A stretch of DNA of 64,000 bases from Cystobacter fuscus DSM 2262 (lineage in GTDB: Bacteria; Myxococcota; Myxococcia; Myxococcales; Myxococcaceae), in assembly GCF_000335475.2 (NCBI RefSeq), contig NZ_ANAH02000021.1:62001-126000 (forward strand). The letters run 5' to 3'. Position numbers and translations under genes: made by a program. Shown in pieces: positions 35,884 to 44,164 of this stretch (within the stretch, counting starts at the first letter, position 1; the number at the start of each line of letters is the position of its first letter). Under the pieces are notes generated by a model. It was given only the letters and a program-made list of their open reading frames with translations. It did not search any database and had not been told where the DNA came from.

Positions 35884-37653
35884 CTACCCGCCGTCCGGTG
35901 CAACCTGCTCCCTGGTCGGGTCCGTGTTCCCCTCCCCGGTCCCCGCATCAGGGGGGGGCACCACTTCAGCACGCGCTCGCTCCTCCTCGCGACGCAGCCG
36001 TTCGAGTTGAAGTAGGGCCAGCTTTTGGGACATCTGGTCGATGCAGTCCAGCCGCTCCTCAAGGCTCATCTGTGCAAGCGCGCTTGCGGTCAGGACTTCG
36101 ACATTGCAACGCGTCGCTGCACCGGCTCCGTGAGTGAGTTCGAGCCCAAGCAGAGCCTGCTCGGCTTTCTCGAGCGAATCGGACAGGCGTTGTGCACTTT
36201 GGGCGACCCGCCGGAGGGGCCCCGCGTCCGCAGTGCCTCCATCCCCATCCAGTCCCAGGTAGGCCGGCGCCGCCTCAATGCGCTCCCGGGTGAACTCCAC
36301 CGCTTGGACTACACGATCCAGGGCACCGCCCGCCGGGAAGCTGCCGCCAGGTGCCGGAAGACCCAGGCCGGCATCAGAGCGCGCGAGCGTCAGGCCCTGC
36401 TCGAATTCCTCCAAGCCCTTCTTAAGGGAGGGCACGAGTCCTGAAGTTCCGATGGTGCCAGCCTTCTGAATGCCCAGCACGTCCTGAGCTTGAGCCAGTC
36501 CGCTGAGCAACGGCGCGCCCGAACCGCTGAGATCCTTCCTCAACAGGGCCGTCTCAGAGTAAAGCGAAGCAAGACCCCCGTCAGCCTGAACTCCGCCATC
36601 AGGCAGCACAAGGCCCAGGTTCGTGTGCGCATCGACTAGGCCTCGCTCCAAGCTGCCGCGAAGCGCGGCCACGGTGGTGAGCCCTGACTTCTCCGCATCA
36701 AGGCCCGCCACTATTTTGGCCAGCAGACTACGGATGTCGCGCACCTGAATGAAGAGCATGACCACGAGCAAGGCGCCGAAGAAGAAGGCACCCGAGGCTC
36801 CGATGAGTGCAACAAATTGCAACCGACTCTCCACTGCTGTTGAGAACTGACCGGCGGCAATGGCTTGGCGTCGGTGCCCGGACGGCGGATGGCTGGAGAA
36901 GGGAAAGACCCGGGTGCCATCGTCCAACGGAAGAGCACTCAGCATGGCCTCCGCGCTCAGCAGGCGCTCTGCTTGCTTGTCCGCAAGGTACTCCGCCCGT
37001 TGATGCCGATGCCTCTGCCACCCAGCAACGGGCACGAGCATCATCACGCCGATGACGCACGACACCGAGTGGAATAAGCCACCCGCAGCCTGGAAGCCAT
37101 CGTCATCGAGCCCCATGGCGAGCAAAAGGGGCTTATGTCCCTGGAGGTCCCGCCCCATGAGCTTCAAGACAAGAGGCAACAGGCACGTGACGTAGAGCCA
37201 GGAGAAGAGAGTATCCGCCAGAAGCGCGCGAAGAGGGTCGCCTCGCGCTAGATGGGCAAGTTCGTGCGCGATGACGCCCTTGAGCCGCTTTTCAGTATTG
37301 TCTGACTCCTTGAGGCGGATCGCGCAACCCAGGTGGATGGAGCCCCTGCTATCGCTGTGGTGCCATCTACCTTTGATGATTGCGATGCGCTCCGGAGGAA
37401 GCGCAAGCCGCTCGCGAGCCAGTGTGGCGAGTTCCCTGAGTTCGGGCTCTTTCTCTTTATCGAGGGTCGATTGCTGGCGGCGCCGGACCACCAGGGCGGG
37501 GCTGAGAAGATGCCCCCCGACGAACACGCAAGAGAGTCCCAGGACGGCAATGAAGGTAGCCCAACTCTCCCAATGGAGCAACTGGGCAACCACGAACGCG
37601 CCGAGGACCAGGATGAATGGAAGTAGGACACGTGTGTTGAATCGTAGGCTCAC
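35884..37653 (-). CDS. Membrane M48-family zinc metalloprotease with long helical C-terminal region
   Basis: 589 residues. There are membrane helices at about 8-25, 30-50, 145-165, 195-212 and 280-302. The zinc motif HELAH is at 130-134 inside GVIAHELAHLARGD. The third ligand is probably Glu221 in AEYLADKQ, as in the Ste24/HtpX-type M48 group. After the last helix, residues 310-540 form a long helical region and the end is Arg/Glu-rich then Pro-rich. That C-terminal part is not found in HtpX, so the protein is a fusion or specialised member. The start is a GTG at 37653 because an in-frame stop lies just upstream. It follows the unrecognised 238-residue gene by 43 bases. The substrate is unknown. 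Confidence 0.85.
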   Translation of the reverse strand: MSLRFNTRVLLPFILVLGAFVVAQLLHWESWATFIAVLGLSCVFVGGHLLSPALVVRRRQQSTLDKEKEPELRELATLARERLALPPERIAIIKGRWHHSDSRGSIHLGCAIRLKESDNTEKRLKGVIAHELAHLARGDPLRALLADTLFSWLYVTCLLPLVLKLMGRDLQGHKPLLLAMGLDDDGFQAAGGLFHSVSCVIGVMMLVPVAGWQRHRHQRAEYLADKQAERLLSAEAMLSALPLDDGTRVFPFSSHPPSGHRRQAIAAGQFSTAVESRLQFVALIGASGAFFFGALLVVMLFIQVRDIRSLLAKIVAGLDAEKSGLTTVAALRGSLERGLVDAHTNLGLVLPDGGVQADGGLASLYSETALLRKDLSGSGAPLLSGLAQAQDVLGIQKAGTIGTSGLVPSLKKGLEEFEQGLTLARSDAGLGLPAPGGSFPAGGALDRVVQAVEFTRERIEAAPAYLGLDGDGGTADAGPLRRVAQSAQRLSDSLEKAEQALLGLELTHGAGAATRCNVEVLTASALAQMSLEERLDCIDQMSQKLALLQLERLRREEERARAEVVPPPDAGTGEGNTDPTREQVAPDGG

Positions 37654-37696
37654 GCGAACCCACTCTACATGAGAACCGGCCCACCCGTTCGTGGCT

Positions 37697-38413
37697 TCAT
37701 TCCACCGTTAAGCGATATCCACAGAGATGCCTCAGCCCCAGATCGGGCCAGCTCTCGACGGGTGCGCTAAGCAGCGTGTCGTCAGGGGGCGCTAGTTGGT
37801 GGAAACCCGCAACAAGCGTGGTGAAGGTCCCCGATATTTCCGGAGCGGAATAAGGTACCGTCACGACAGGGTGAGCCTCATCGAGCAGAGCCCCTTCCAC
37901 ACGGAAGATGGTGTTGCCCCCATGCTCATGGACATTGATGAGAATGAAGTGCGTTGGCGCCTCGGAAGGACATTGCACTCGCAGAATCACCGGCTCGCAA
38001 GCACCCACGACAAGCGCTTGAGGAAAGAGCGTGCTCGTCAGCGTCGTGACGATACCCCCCGAAGAAAACGCGTTTCCGCCAGCCGAGGCGACTGCATCCA
38101 GAAGGACGTGCATCAGGCGTTCGAAAGCGCCCCTCACATGGGCATTCCGCGCCGAGCCAGGGAGTTCCACCGTGCAGGTGGCGCCACTGTTGAAACCGTC
38201 TCGCGCCAGCATGTCGCCCACGGAGAGCAGTTCCTCGGCGGATGCATCCCGCGAAGGAAGGAACAACAGGTCCACCGCTGTTTGAGTCCTGAGCAGCTCG
38301 AAGTCCGCATCCAGCTGTAACTGATCCGCTGTTTCAAGGGTCGAAGAAACAGGGTCGGGAAGGTGCTTGGACATGGGGGCCTCACGGTGGACATGGGGAA
38401 ATAGGGTGTTCAT
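37697..38413 (-). CDS. Unrecognised protein coupled to the sigma-like gene
   Basis: 238 residues, soluble with no export signal. Its ATG at 38413 overlaps the stop of the upstream sigma-like gene as TGATG, a translational coupling. A second Met (38374) has GAGG upstream and could also start. The body contains alternating strands such as HFILINVHEHGGNTIFRVEGALLDEAHPVVTVPYSAPE, and a Ser/Gly stretch NAFSSGGIVTTLTSTLFP. No motif was recognised. The tight coupling suggests that the two products work together, for instance as regulator and antagonist. Confidence 0.75.
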   Translation of the reverse strand: MNTLFPHVHREAPMSKHLPDPVSSTLETADQLQLDADFELLRTQTAVDLLFLPSRDASAEELLSVGDMLARDGFNSGATCTVELPGSARNAHVRGAFERLMHVLLDAVASAGGNAFSSGGIVTTLTSTLFPQALVVGACEPVILRVQCPSEAPTHFILINVHEHGGNTIFRVEGALLDEAHPVVTVPYSAPEISGTFTTLVAGFHQLAPPDDTLLSAPVESWPDLGLRHLCGYRLTVE

Positions 38414-39462
38414 CACGGCGTCGGGAGCTCATGATTCGGCAGGTTCAGAATCATGGCGAAGGTGCTGCGGTACTCAGCCACGACGCTCGCGCTGGCTTGG
38501 CGGGAAAGCACTTTGAGCACCCAGAGGCTCACCCCGCCGCGTGCGGCGCGGTAGGTCTGCGGGCTCACCCCAAAGCAGCGTATCGCCTCTTCCGTGGCAG
38601 CCTTGTCGCCCCGGATGCCTGGAGTGAAGTACGCTAGAGCAAAACACTTCCACCCGGTCCGGTGGTCGCACCCGGGGGGCATGGGCGGCAGCAGCACTTC
38701 CGGAGTGTGGCCCCAGGCCACCTCCTGGACGCACGTCTCGTACTCCTGTTCCACATCGTGCAGGAGCACGAGGAAGCGGAAGACGGCCATCGCCGTCTGC
38801 TTCGTCAAGATGACATTACAGGCGTTCCTCGAGAGCGGCTTCGCGCTCTGCTTCTGGAGGAGTTCGGCCCAGGCGGAAACATTGATTTTCCCGAGCAGGG
38901 CCAGTTCCAGCAGCATCGTCGCCTGAGGGCGCGACAGCTCGTACAGCCTCAGCAGCTTGCTGTCGGCCCGCGCAAGCCCGAGGGTCTCTCCCAAGTAGCA
39001 CTTCCGCTCGGCGGCATGTGTCGCACACGGGGAGACCTCAAGGTCATCGCCCACGCCCAACTCCTCCCCGGTGTCCCCGACAGCCGTAGAAAGGAGGTTG
39101 TTCCTGCGACTCGCCGCCTTGTGCAGGGCATTGGCGTACATCCAGTAGAGTGCGCCGAAGTTGGGAACCTCCGCCTTTCGCCCAAGACAGGGCTGAAGGC
39201 TGTTCAGCAGGATCTTATAGAACTCTCCCACCAGGTCATCTAGGTCCGCGGGCTCGGCACAAAGAGCCGGGAACCGTCGCGTCACCACAAGCTCGACCTT
39301 CTTCCGGTCTGGCAGCCAGCCGTGCGCCTCATCTTTGAGCGGGGAGCCCGGCGTCCCGGGAGTCTTCCCGTCGCCGGACGGAGACAGGTGTGCCGAAAGC
39401 CAGAGGTGTGCCTTATCGGCCATGCCCAGCAAGATGGGTCTCCAACTATTGACCGATGCCAT
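38413..39462 (-). CDS. Divergent sigma-70-like regulator
   Basis: 349 residues. Residues 56-125 resemble sigma region 2: VELVVTRRFPALC, then ADLDDLVGEFYKILLNSL (like DxxDLVQExFxxL) and FGALYWMYANALHKAASRRNN (like the -10 recognition helix ending in basic residues). Near 290-330, EEAIRCFGVSPQTYRAARGGVSLWVLKVLSRQ could be the region 4 helix-turn-helix. The intervening 160 residues are longer than in ECF sigma factors. The ATG at 39462 has TGGAG upstream. It heads the four-gene minus-strand unit. The assignment is by pattern only. Confidence 0.6.
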   Translation of the reverse strand: MASVNSWRPILLGMADKAHLWLSAHLSPSGDGKTPGTPGSPLKDEAHGWLPDRKKVELVVTRRFPALCAEPADLDDLVGEFYKILLNSLQPCLGRKAEVPNFGALYWMYANALHKAASRRNNLLSTAVGDTGEELGVGDDLEVSPCATHAAERKCYLGETLGLARADSKLLRLYELSRPQATMLLELALLGKINVSAWAELLQKQSAKPLSRNACNVILTKQTAMAVFRFLVLLHDVEQEYETCVQEVAWGHTPEVLLPPMPPGCDHRTGWKCFALAYFTPGIRGDKAATEEAIRCFGVSPQTYRAARGGVSLWVLKVLSRQASASVVAEYRSTFAMILNLPNHELPTP

Positions 39463-39829
39463 GGTCGCTCCAGCAGGAAAGGGGGGTCAACAACCCCGTT
39501 GAAGGAAGAAGTCCAACAAACTCTTCTCTTTTTCGGAGACCAACGTCATTTCTGATTTTCAACTGCTCCAGTCAGCAGGTCAGCCTCTTCACCATGCCTC
39601 CATCCCAGCCTTTGGGTCTGGCGCTTCCCTCCTCCAGCCCCACCGCGTGCTCTCGGGTGTTGGATGCCTGCATACTGGATCGCACCTCCCCCCTCGCATT
39701 CATTGCCCGGCGGACAGATAGGACCTTAGGTTTGCTCAATCAGCGGGTGGAATCGCTGGGCTTGGGCTGCGCGGTTCCTGCCCTCCCACGGGAAACCCGG
39801 AACGACGCATGCGCCTGCCCCGTTTTAGT

Positions 39830-39930
39830 GGCTCTTCCGCATTTTGTGTGATCGCCACTCAGGTTGCGAGCAGCATGTTACGGCACAGCAAACTTCTCGA
39901 CTCACGAACCATGCAAAGTGCGGGAGAGCC
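39830..39930. repeat. ISL3-like short terminal-inverted-repeat element, copy B1
   Basis: 101 bases. Left end GGCTCTTCCGCATTTTGTGTG, right end GCAAAGTGCGGGAGAGCC, which inverts to GGCTCTCCCGCACTTTGC. Flanks are GTTTTAGT on the left and GTTTTAAC on the right, identical at the first six positions of an 8-base target duplication. ISL3-family insertions duplicate 8 bp. No transposase is encoded, so it is MITE-like. Confidence 0.65.
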
Positions 39931-39939
39931 GTTTTAACT

Positions 39940-40029
39940 GATCTCTCACTCTTTGTGTGAATCCCGCGCGCATTCGGATGGCTGCACGAGAGTATCTTGC
40001 CCATGAACCACATAAATAGCGGGAGAGCC
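39940..40029. repeat. ISL3-like short terminal-inverted-repeat element, copy B2
   Basis: About 90 bases. The left end contains TCTCTCACTCTTTGTGTG and the right end CATAAATAGCGGGAGAGCC. Internal sequence matches copy A (31862-31963), including a shared GCGCATTCGG, and the right end matches copy B1. It is therefore the same family, in the same orientation as A. Confidence 0.6.
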
Positions 40030-40070
40030 ACGTAATCAGGGAAGTCCACTCTCTGCCTGAGCGCCTCAAG

Positions 40071-40091
40071 CACACAAAGGGAGGAAGAGCC
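40071..40091. repeat. Single ISL3-like terminal repeat, copy B3 (partial)
   Basis: CACACAAAGGGAGGAAGAGCC, read in inverted orientation as GGCTCTTCCTCCCTTTGTGTG, matches the left end of copy B1 at 17 of 21 positions. No left end was found for it, so it is either truncated or the end of a larger lost element. Confidence 0.5.
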
Positions 40092-40330
40092 AATTTTGTG
40101 CCATTCCCCACTTCATGCGGTTCCTCGACGGCAGGCGCTTCAATCGTGCGAAGCACCGGGCCATTCCGGGTTCTCGCCTGCCTGCTTGATGCCGAAGGCC
40201 GTCCCCGGCTCTCCCCCTTCGGTCCCTCGCCCGCAACACTTCCTTAAGAAGTTGATGGGAGAGATGCCTGACGGCCGCGACGACACGCGGCACCGCACGG
40301 GATGGGCCCCGTGCCTGGGAGGCATCGACC

Positions 40331-41323
40331 ATGAGTAGCGAGACCAAGACCAACAACCCCACGCCCGTCCTGACGCGCCGCAAGCTGCTCTACGGCATGG
40401 GGCTCGCCGCGGCGGCCGTCCCCCTCGGCCAGTTCCTCGCGGCCTGTGGTGCCGGCACCGATGGCTCGGGTACGGACACGACCGATCCCATGGACAGCGT
40501 CGTCGATCCCGGCGCCTGGGCGACCGGCGGCACCAAGGCGATGACCGCCCTGAGCAGCTACCCCGATCCGTTCGCCGCGGGACTGGGCACCGCGTGCTCA
40601 CTGACGTGCGAGGCCACCCTGGGGCCCTGCTACGCCACCACCGTGCAGCGCGAGGACATCACCGAGGGCGAGGAGGGACTGCCCGTGCGCCTGGCCTTCC
40701 TCATCGTGGACGAGACGTGCAAGCCCATCCCCGGCGCGACCCTCGACATCTGGCACTGCGGTCCGGATGGGCTGTACTCGGGTGAGGACGCCAGCGACTT
40801 CTGCACCACCGGTGACACGCGGGCGCGCTCCGCTCGGTGGTACCGCGGCGTGCAGACGGCGGACGCGAACGGCCGCGTCAACTTCAACACCTGCTTCCCG
40901 GGCTGGTACAGCAGCCGCACCGTCCACATCCACTTCACGGTGCGCCTCAACAATCAGGAGTACGTGACGTCCCAGTTCGTCTTCGACGACGGCCTGGACG
41001 ACGAGATCATCAACACCCAGCCGCTCTACAACACGCGCGGCTCGCGCGACACGACCAACGCGACCGACAACGTCGTCTCGGCCGAGAGCGCCCCCGAATA
41101 CTCCTTCCAGACCAGGCGCATGGCGGACGGCGCGATGCTCGCCTGGAAGACGATCGTCATCCGCTCCTCGCTCTCCAACGCCTCGTGCTCGGTCCCGGGT
41201 GGCGGTGGTGGCGGCGGCGGACCCCGCCCGCCCGGCGATGGCGGCATGGGTCCTCCTCCGGGTGGCCGGGATGGCGGCGGCATGGGTCCCCCTCCCGGTT
41301 GGGATGCCGGTACGCTCCCCTGA
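40331..41323 (+). CDS. Exported intradiol ring-cleavage dioxygenase-like protein
   Basis: 330 residues. The ATG has GGGAGG 8 nt upstream. A Tat-type signal, TRRKLLYG, is followed by a lipobox-like LAACG. The catalytic domain (about 85-285) has the intradiol pattern GPCYATTVQREDITEG, then IPGATLDIWHCGPDGLYSG, a Tyr in RWYRGVQ, and Tyr/His ligands in GWYSSRTVHIHF. Iron-binding Tyr/His residues therefore appear present. The last 45 residues are Gly/Pro-rich low-complexity. Similar exported proteins are often called intradiol-dioxygenase-like and their substrates are not settled; aromatic catechol cleavage is not assured. It lies just outside the accessory block. Confidence 0.85.
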   Translation: MSSETKTNNPTPVLTRRKLLYGMGLAAAAVPLGQFLAACGAGTDGSGTDTTDPMDSVVDPGAWATGGTKAMTALSSYPDPFAAGLGTACSLTCEATLGPCYATTVQREDITEGEEGLPVRLAFLIVDETCKPIPGATLDIWHCGPDGLYSGEDASDFCTTGDTRARSARWYRGVQTADANGRVNFNTCFPGWYSSRTVHIHFTVRLNNQEYVTSQFVFDDGLDDEIINTQPLYNTRGSRDTTNATDNVVSAESAPEYSFQTRRMADGAMLAWKTIVIRSSLSNASCSVPGGGGGGGGPRPPGDGGMGPPPGGRDGGGMGPPPGWDAGTLP

Positions 41324-41386
41324 CACACCTCCGTGGCCCGGGGGGAGCTATCCTCTGTTCCGGCCCCTCGCCCCACGGAACAGCCC

Positions 41387-41923
41387 TTGAGCCCGTCCTC
41401 CCTCCTCATCCGCCGCGCCGGACCCGATGACGCCGAAGCCTCGGCGAAGATCTCGGCGGCCACGTTCACCGAGACCTTCGGGCACCTCTACCCGCCCGAG
41501 GACCTGCACGCCTTCCTCACCGAGCACCATACGGTGGAAGCCCACCGCCGGGTGCTCGCGGACGAGGCCCAAGCCACCTGGCTCGTGGAAGCGGACGGAG
41601 AGCCGGTCGGCATCGCGCTGGCGGGGCCCTGCTCCCTCCCCCACCCCGAGGTGCGCGAGGAGGACGGGGAGCTCAAGCGGCTCTACCTGCTCGAGCGTGT
41701 CCAGAACGCCGGCCACGGGGCGCGGCTGTTCCGAACGGCAATCGACTGGCTCGAGCGCAACGGCCCGCGCACCCTGTGGATCGGCGTCTGGTCGGAGAAC
41801 CATGGCGCCCAGCGCTTCTACGCACGCCATGGCTTCGTCCGGGTCGGCGAATACAAGTTCCCGGTCGGGCGCGTCCGGGACCATGAGTTCATCCTGCGGC
41901 GCGCCCCCCGGCCTCCCGCCTAG
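41387..41923 (+). CDS. GNAT N-acetyltransferase
   Basis: About 178 residues. The domain begins LLIRRAGPDDAEASAKI and has the acetyl-CoA loop region LYLLERVQNAGHGARLFRTAIDWLE, then GVWSENHGAQRFYARHGFVRVGE, typical of small-molecule or protein GNATs. The start is uncertain: there is no ATG before the domain, so a TTG at 41387 was chosen over a GTG at 41333; neither has a good Shine-Dalgarno sequence. The stop overlaps the stop of the converging beta-barrel gene by 4 bases. Confidence 0.8.
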   Translation: MSPSSLLIRRAGPDDAEASAKISAATFTETFGHLYPPEDLHAFLTEHHTVEAHRRVLADEAQATWLVEADGEPVGIALAGPCSLPHPEVREEDGELKRLYLLERVQNAGHGARLFRTAIDWLERNGPRTLWIGVWSENHGAQRFYARHGFVRVGEYKFPVGRVRDHEFILRRAPRPPA

Positions 41924-43221
41924 AAGGTCAGCAGCGCGCCCGTCTCGATGCCCATCGCGGTGCGGGCCGCCCCGGTGCGGGGCACGTCCACGTCCTGCAA
42001 CCGGAAGCGCGAGCGGAAGAGGAAGCCCTCCAGCACGAAGGCCACCTGGCGCAGGGGCCTGAACTCGTAACCCAGGCGCACCGAGCCGTTGTGTTGCAGG
42101 CCCGGCCCGGTGCCCGAGAGCGTGGCGGTGCTGAAGGCCGGAGGCTCGCCCGTGGTGGGCCCCGAGTAACCGTAGGAAGGCACCACCTTCTCCGGGTCCA
42201 ACACCCGCTGATAGCCCGCCATCCCGTAGACGGCGTGGGGGCCCGCGATGAGCTGGCGCACGGAGATGAAGCCACCCACTTCCCGCATGTCCTCCGCGAG
42301 GCGCCCCTGCGCCAGCGTCAGCAGGCCCAGGTTGGCGGAGTTCTGCCCGGCATTGAGCTCCACCCGCACGTTGGTGTTCGCGGTGGGCGACAGCTCGGAG
42401 AAGAGCGAGACGGAGACGGCGGCGCCAAAACGCTCATCCGCCTGGCCCAGGTTGAAGGGCACCCGCGTGGCGATGGCCGAGGCCCCCACCCGGCTCTTGC
42501 CGAACTTGTAGGCACCGCGCACCGCCAGGGTGGGCGTGAAGGCCAGCTCGAAGGCCGCGTCCTTCGCCGTGTTGTTCGGCGCGGGGAACCCCAACGCCGC
42601 CCCCAGCTCGAGCGACGGGGTCGCGTAGAGGTACTTCACCTGCTGGCGCATGAAGGCCGTGTTGCCACCCAGGAAGAGCGCGCCCACCAGGTTGATGCCG
42701 TGCGGGTTGAGCGGCGCATGCAGATCCCAGTCCTGCCCCAGTGACAAGACATGGTTGGGAGTGAAGGCATAATCCACCCGCGCGATGCGCACGCGGGGCA
42801 GGCTCGCCACGGTGGGCGTGGCCTTGGCGAAGTCCACGAAATCGATTTCGAGCTGCGCGCGCGCGCGCCCCTTCTCGTTGAGCCAGAAGCCCACCCGGGA
42901 CTGCGCCACCTGGAAGGAGTAGCGGGCCGAGTCCGGAGCGTTGGAGAAGACGGGGTTGCCCGCGGCGGTGATCGCCACCGCGTTGGGCTGGTTGTAGGAC
43001 TCCACCGCGCCCGTGGCGGCCACCAGGCGAGGGTTGAAGGTGCCATAGAAGCGGAAGAGGTTCTCCTCCTCCGGGGTGGAGGGCGGAGGGGGAGGAGGCG
43101 GCGGTTGGGTGGCGGCGACCGGCGCCGTGGCCTCACTGGAGCCGGGCGTCTGGGCCAGCGCACCGGGGGCGGAGCAGAGACCCGCGGTAGCGAGCAATGC
43201 GACGATTCGAGCGTTCTTCAT
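41920..43221 (-). CDS. Outer-membrane beta-barrel (porin-like) protein
   Basis: 433 residues. The ATG at 43221 has AGGAG 6 nt upstream; a signal peptide ends at GALAQ near 24. A Pro-rich linker (up to eight consecutive Pro) precedes the barrel. The barrel region alternates polar and hydrophobic residues with many Tyr, Phe and Gly, for example RFYGTFNPRLVAATG, YSFQVAQSRVGFWLNEKG, and it ends with a C-terminal Phe (GALLTF), a classic outer-membrane signature. It could be a porin for a substrate of the adjacent AtuA/DUF1338 genes, but the sequence does not show that. Confidence 0.82.
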   Translation of the reverse strand: MKNARIVALLATAGLCSAPGALAQTPGSSEATAPVAATQPPPPPPPPSTPEEENLFRFYGTFNPRLVAATGAVESYNQPNAVAITAAGNPVFSNAPDSARYSFQVAQSRVGFWLNEKGRARAQLEIDFVDFAKATPTVASLPRVRIARVDYAFTPNHVLSLGQDWDLHAPLNPHGINLVGALFLGGNTAFMRQQVKYLYATPSLELGAALGFPAPNNTAKDAAFELAFTPTLAVRGAYKFGKSRVGASAIATRVPFNLGQADERFGAAVSVSLFSELSPTANTNVRVELNAGQNSANLGLLTLAQGRLAEDMREVGGFISVRQLIAGPHAVYGMAGYQRVLDPEKVVPSYGYSGPTTGEPPAFSTATLSGTGPGLQHNGSVRLGYEFRPLRQVAFVLEGFLFRSRFRLQDVDVPRTGAARTAMGIETGALLTF

Positions 43222-43363
43222 GACGTCTCCTGGTGGCACGAGGCGCGGGAGCATGCCGGACTCCCCTCGGGGGCCATCGCCCCGAAGGCTACCTGTCCTC
43301 CCTCTCCGTGGAGCAGGTTTCGCGCCGACGCACCGCGTCCAACGTCCGCGAGGTCCCCCGCGC

Positions 43364-44110
43364 TCAGCGCTTCGTCATGTCGAACAGGGCACGCGCCTGC
43401 GAGTCCAGGAAGCCATCGAAGCCGGGGGCCCGCTGGGCGATCTCGAAGTAGGCATAGGGCCAGGAGCGGGTGCGGCCATCCCGGAGCGTCACGGGGACGG
43501 GGGCCGCGTGGGTGGCCGTCTGGCGCAGATCTCCCCCCGGCGCTCCCTCGATGTCGCGCTTCATGGGCACACCCGCCTCGAGCATGCGCCGCTGCCACGC
43601 CTCCACGTCATCCACCGTGCCGGTGAAGTGGTTCACCTTGCGGCCGAAGGCGAGCAGCCACGCGCCGTATTGGGACTCCCGCTCCAGCGTGAGCAGCGCC
43701 GACTCCTCGGGCGCAGGGGGCGCGGAGAACCAATCGGCGAGCGCCTCGATGGACGTGGGGGCCGGAGGGTCCACGGGCAGCGCGGCCAGCAGGCGCTGGG
43801 CCTCGGTGGAGAGCTTCTCGGCGTGGAGCTCGGAGATGAAGACGCGGGGCAGCCCCTCCGGATGGGACATGTGGATGGCGGTCAGGTGCGTCTCGGGGAA
43901 GGAGTACTTCCCCGCCGGCTTCCAGCCGAAGCGCTCGAAGACGTGGACGAAGAGCGCGATGCCTCCGCCGGACCGGGCCAGCGAGCGCAGCGCGATGTGA
44001 TCATTGCGGAAGCGTCCGCCGGACAGATCGGCGAAGGTGCGCGCGTAGGGAACCTCGGCGGCGTAGCGTTCCCACAGCAGATCCAACAGTCGGGTGGCGT
44101 CAGGGCTCAT
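43364..44110 (-). CDS. DUF1338 family protein (2-oxoadipate dioxygenase/decarboxylase-like)
   Basis: 248 residues, a single VOC-like domain. Probable metal ligands are His in RNDHIALRS (about 38), His in KVNHFTGTVDD (about 160) and Glu in YFEIAQR near 226. The family includes HglS, which converts 2-oxoadipate to 2-hydroxyglutarate in D-lysine catabolism, but this member is shorter and its substrate is unproven. It is 54 bases after the AtuA gene and on the same strand, followed by the porin-like gene, so it may be part of a catabolic unit. Confidence 0.82.
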   Translation of the reverse strand: MSPDATRLLDLLWERYAAEVPYARTFADLSGGRFRNDHIALRSLARSGGGIALFVHVFERFGWKPAGKYSFPETHLTAIHMSHPEGLPRVFISELHAEKLSTEAQRLLAALPVDPPAPTSIEALADWFSAPPAPEESALLTLERESQYGAWLLAFGRKVNHFTGTVDDVEAWQRRMLEAGVPMKRDIEGAPGGDLRQTATHAAPVPVTLRDGRTRSWPYAYFEIAQRAPGFDGFLDSQARALFDMTKR

Positions 44111-44164
44111 GGCCCGCTGTCATAGCCGCGAGCGGGGGCATGTCCCAAGCGGCCCGAAGTGCAA

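Larger units (their letters stand above)
39463..40330. other. Gene-free right edge of the accessory block
   Basis: 868 bases with no supported gene. The part next to the sigma-like gene should hold its promoter, and GGGGT-N5-ACCCC near 39482-39496 is a weak inverted repeat. From 39830 to 40091 there are three ISL3-like repeat copies. Between 40092 and 40330 lies the leader of the dioxygenase-like gene; GGGAGG directly precedes its ATG. A possible small plus-strand frame at 39594-39851 ends inside copy B1 and has no recognisable product. Confidence 0.5.

Noticed and set aside
39594..39851. Short plus-strand frame beginning MPPSQPLGLAL
   Set aside because: Ends inside repeat B1, has no Shine-Dalgarno sequence and no family match.
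39830..40091. Regularly spaced similar sequences considered as a CRISPR-like array
   Set aside because: Repeat units have inverted ends, differ in length, share internal sequence, and one has an 8-bp duplication. This fits MITE-like elements, not CRISPR repeats with unique spacers.
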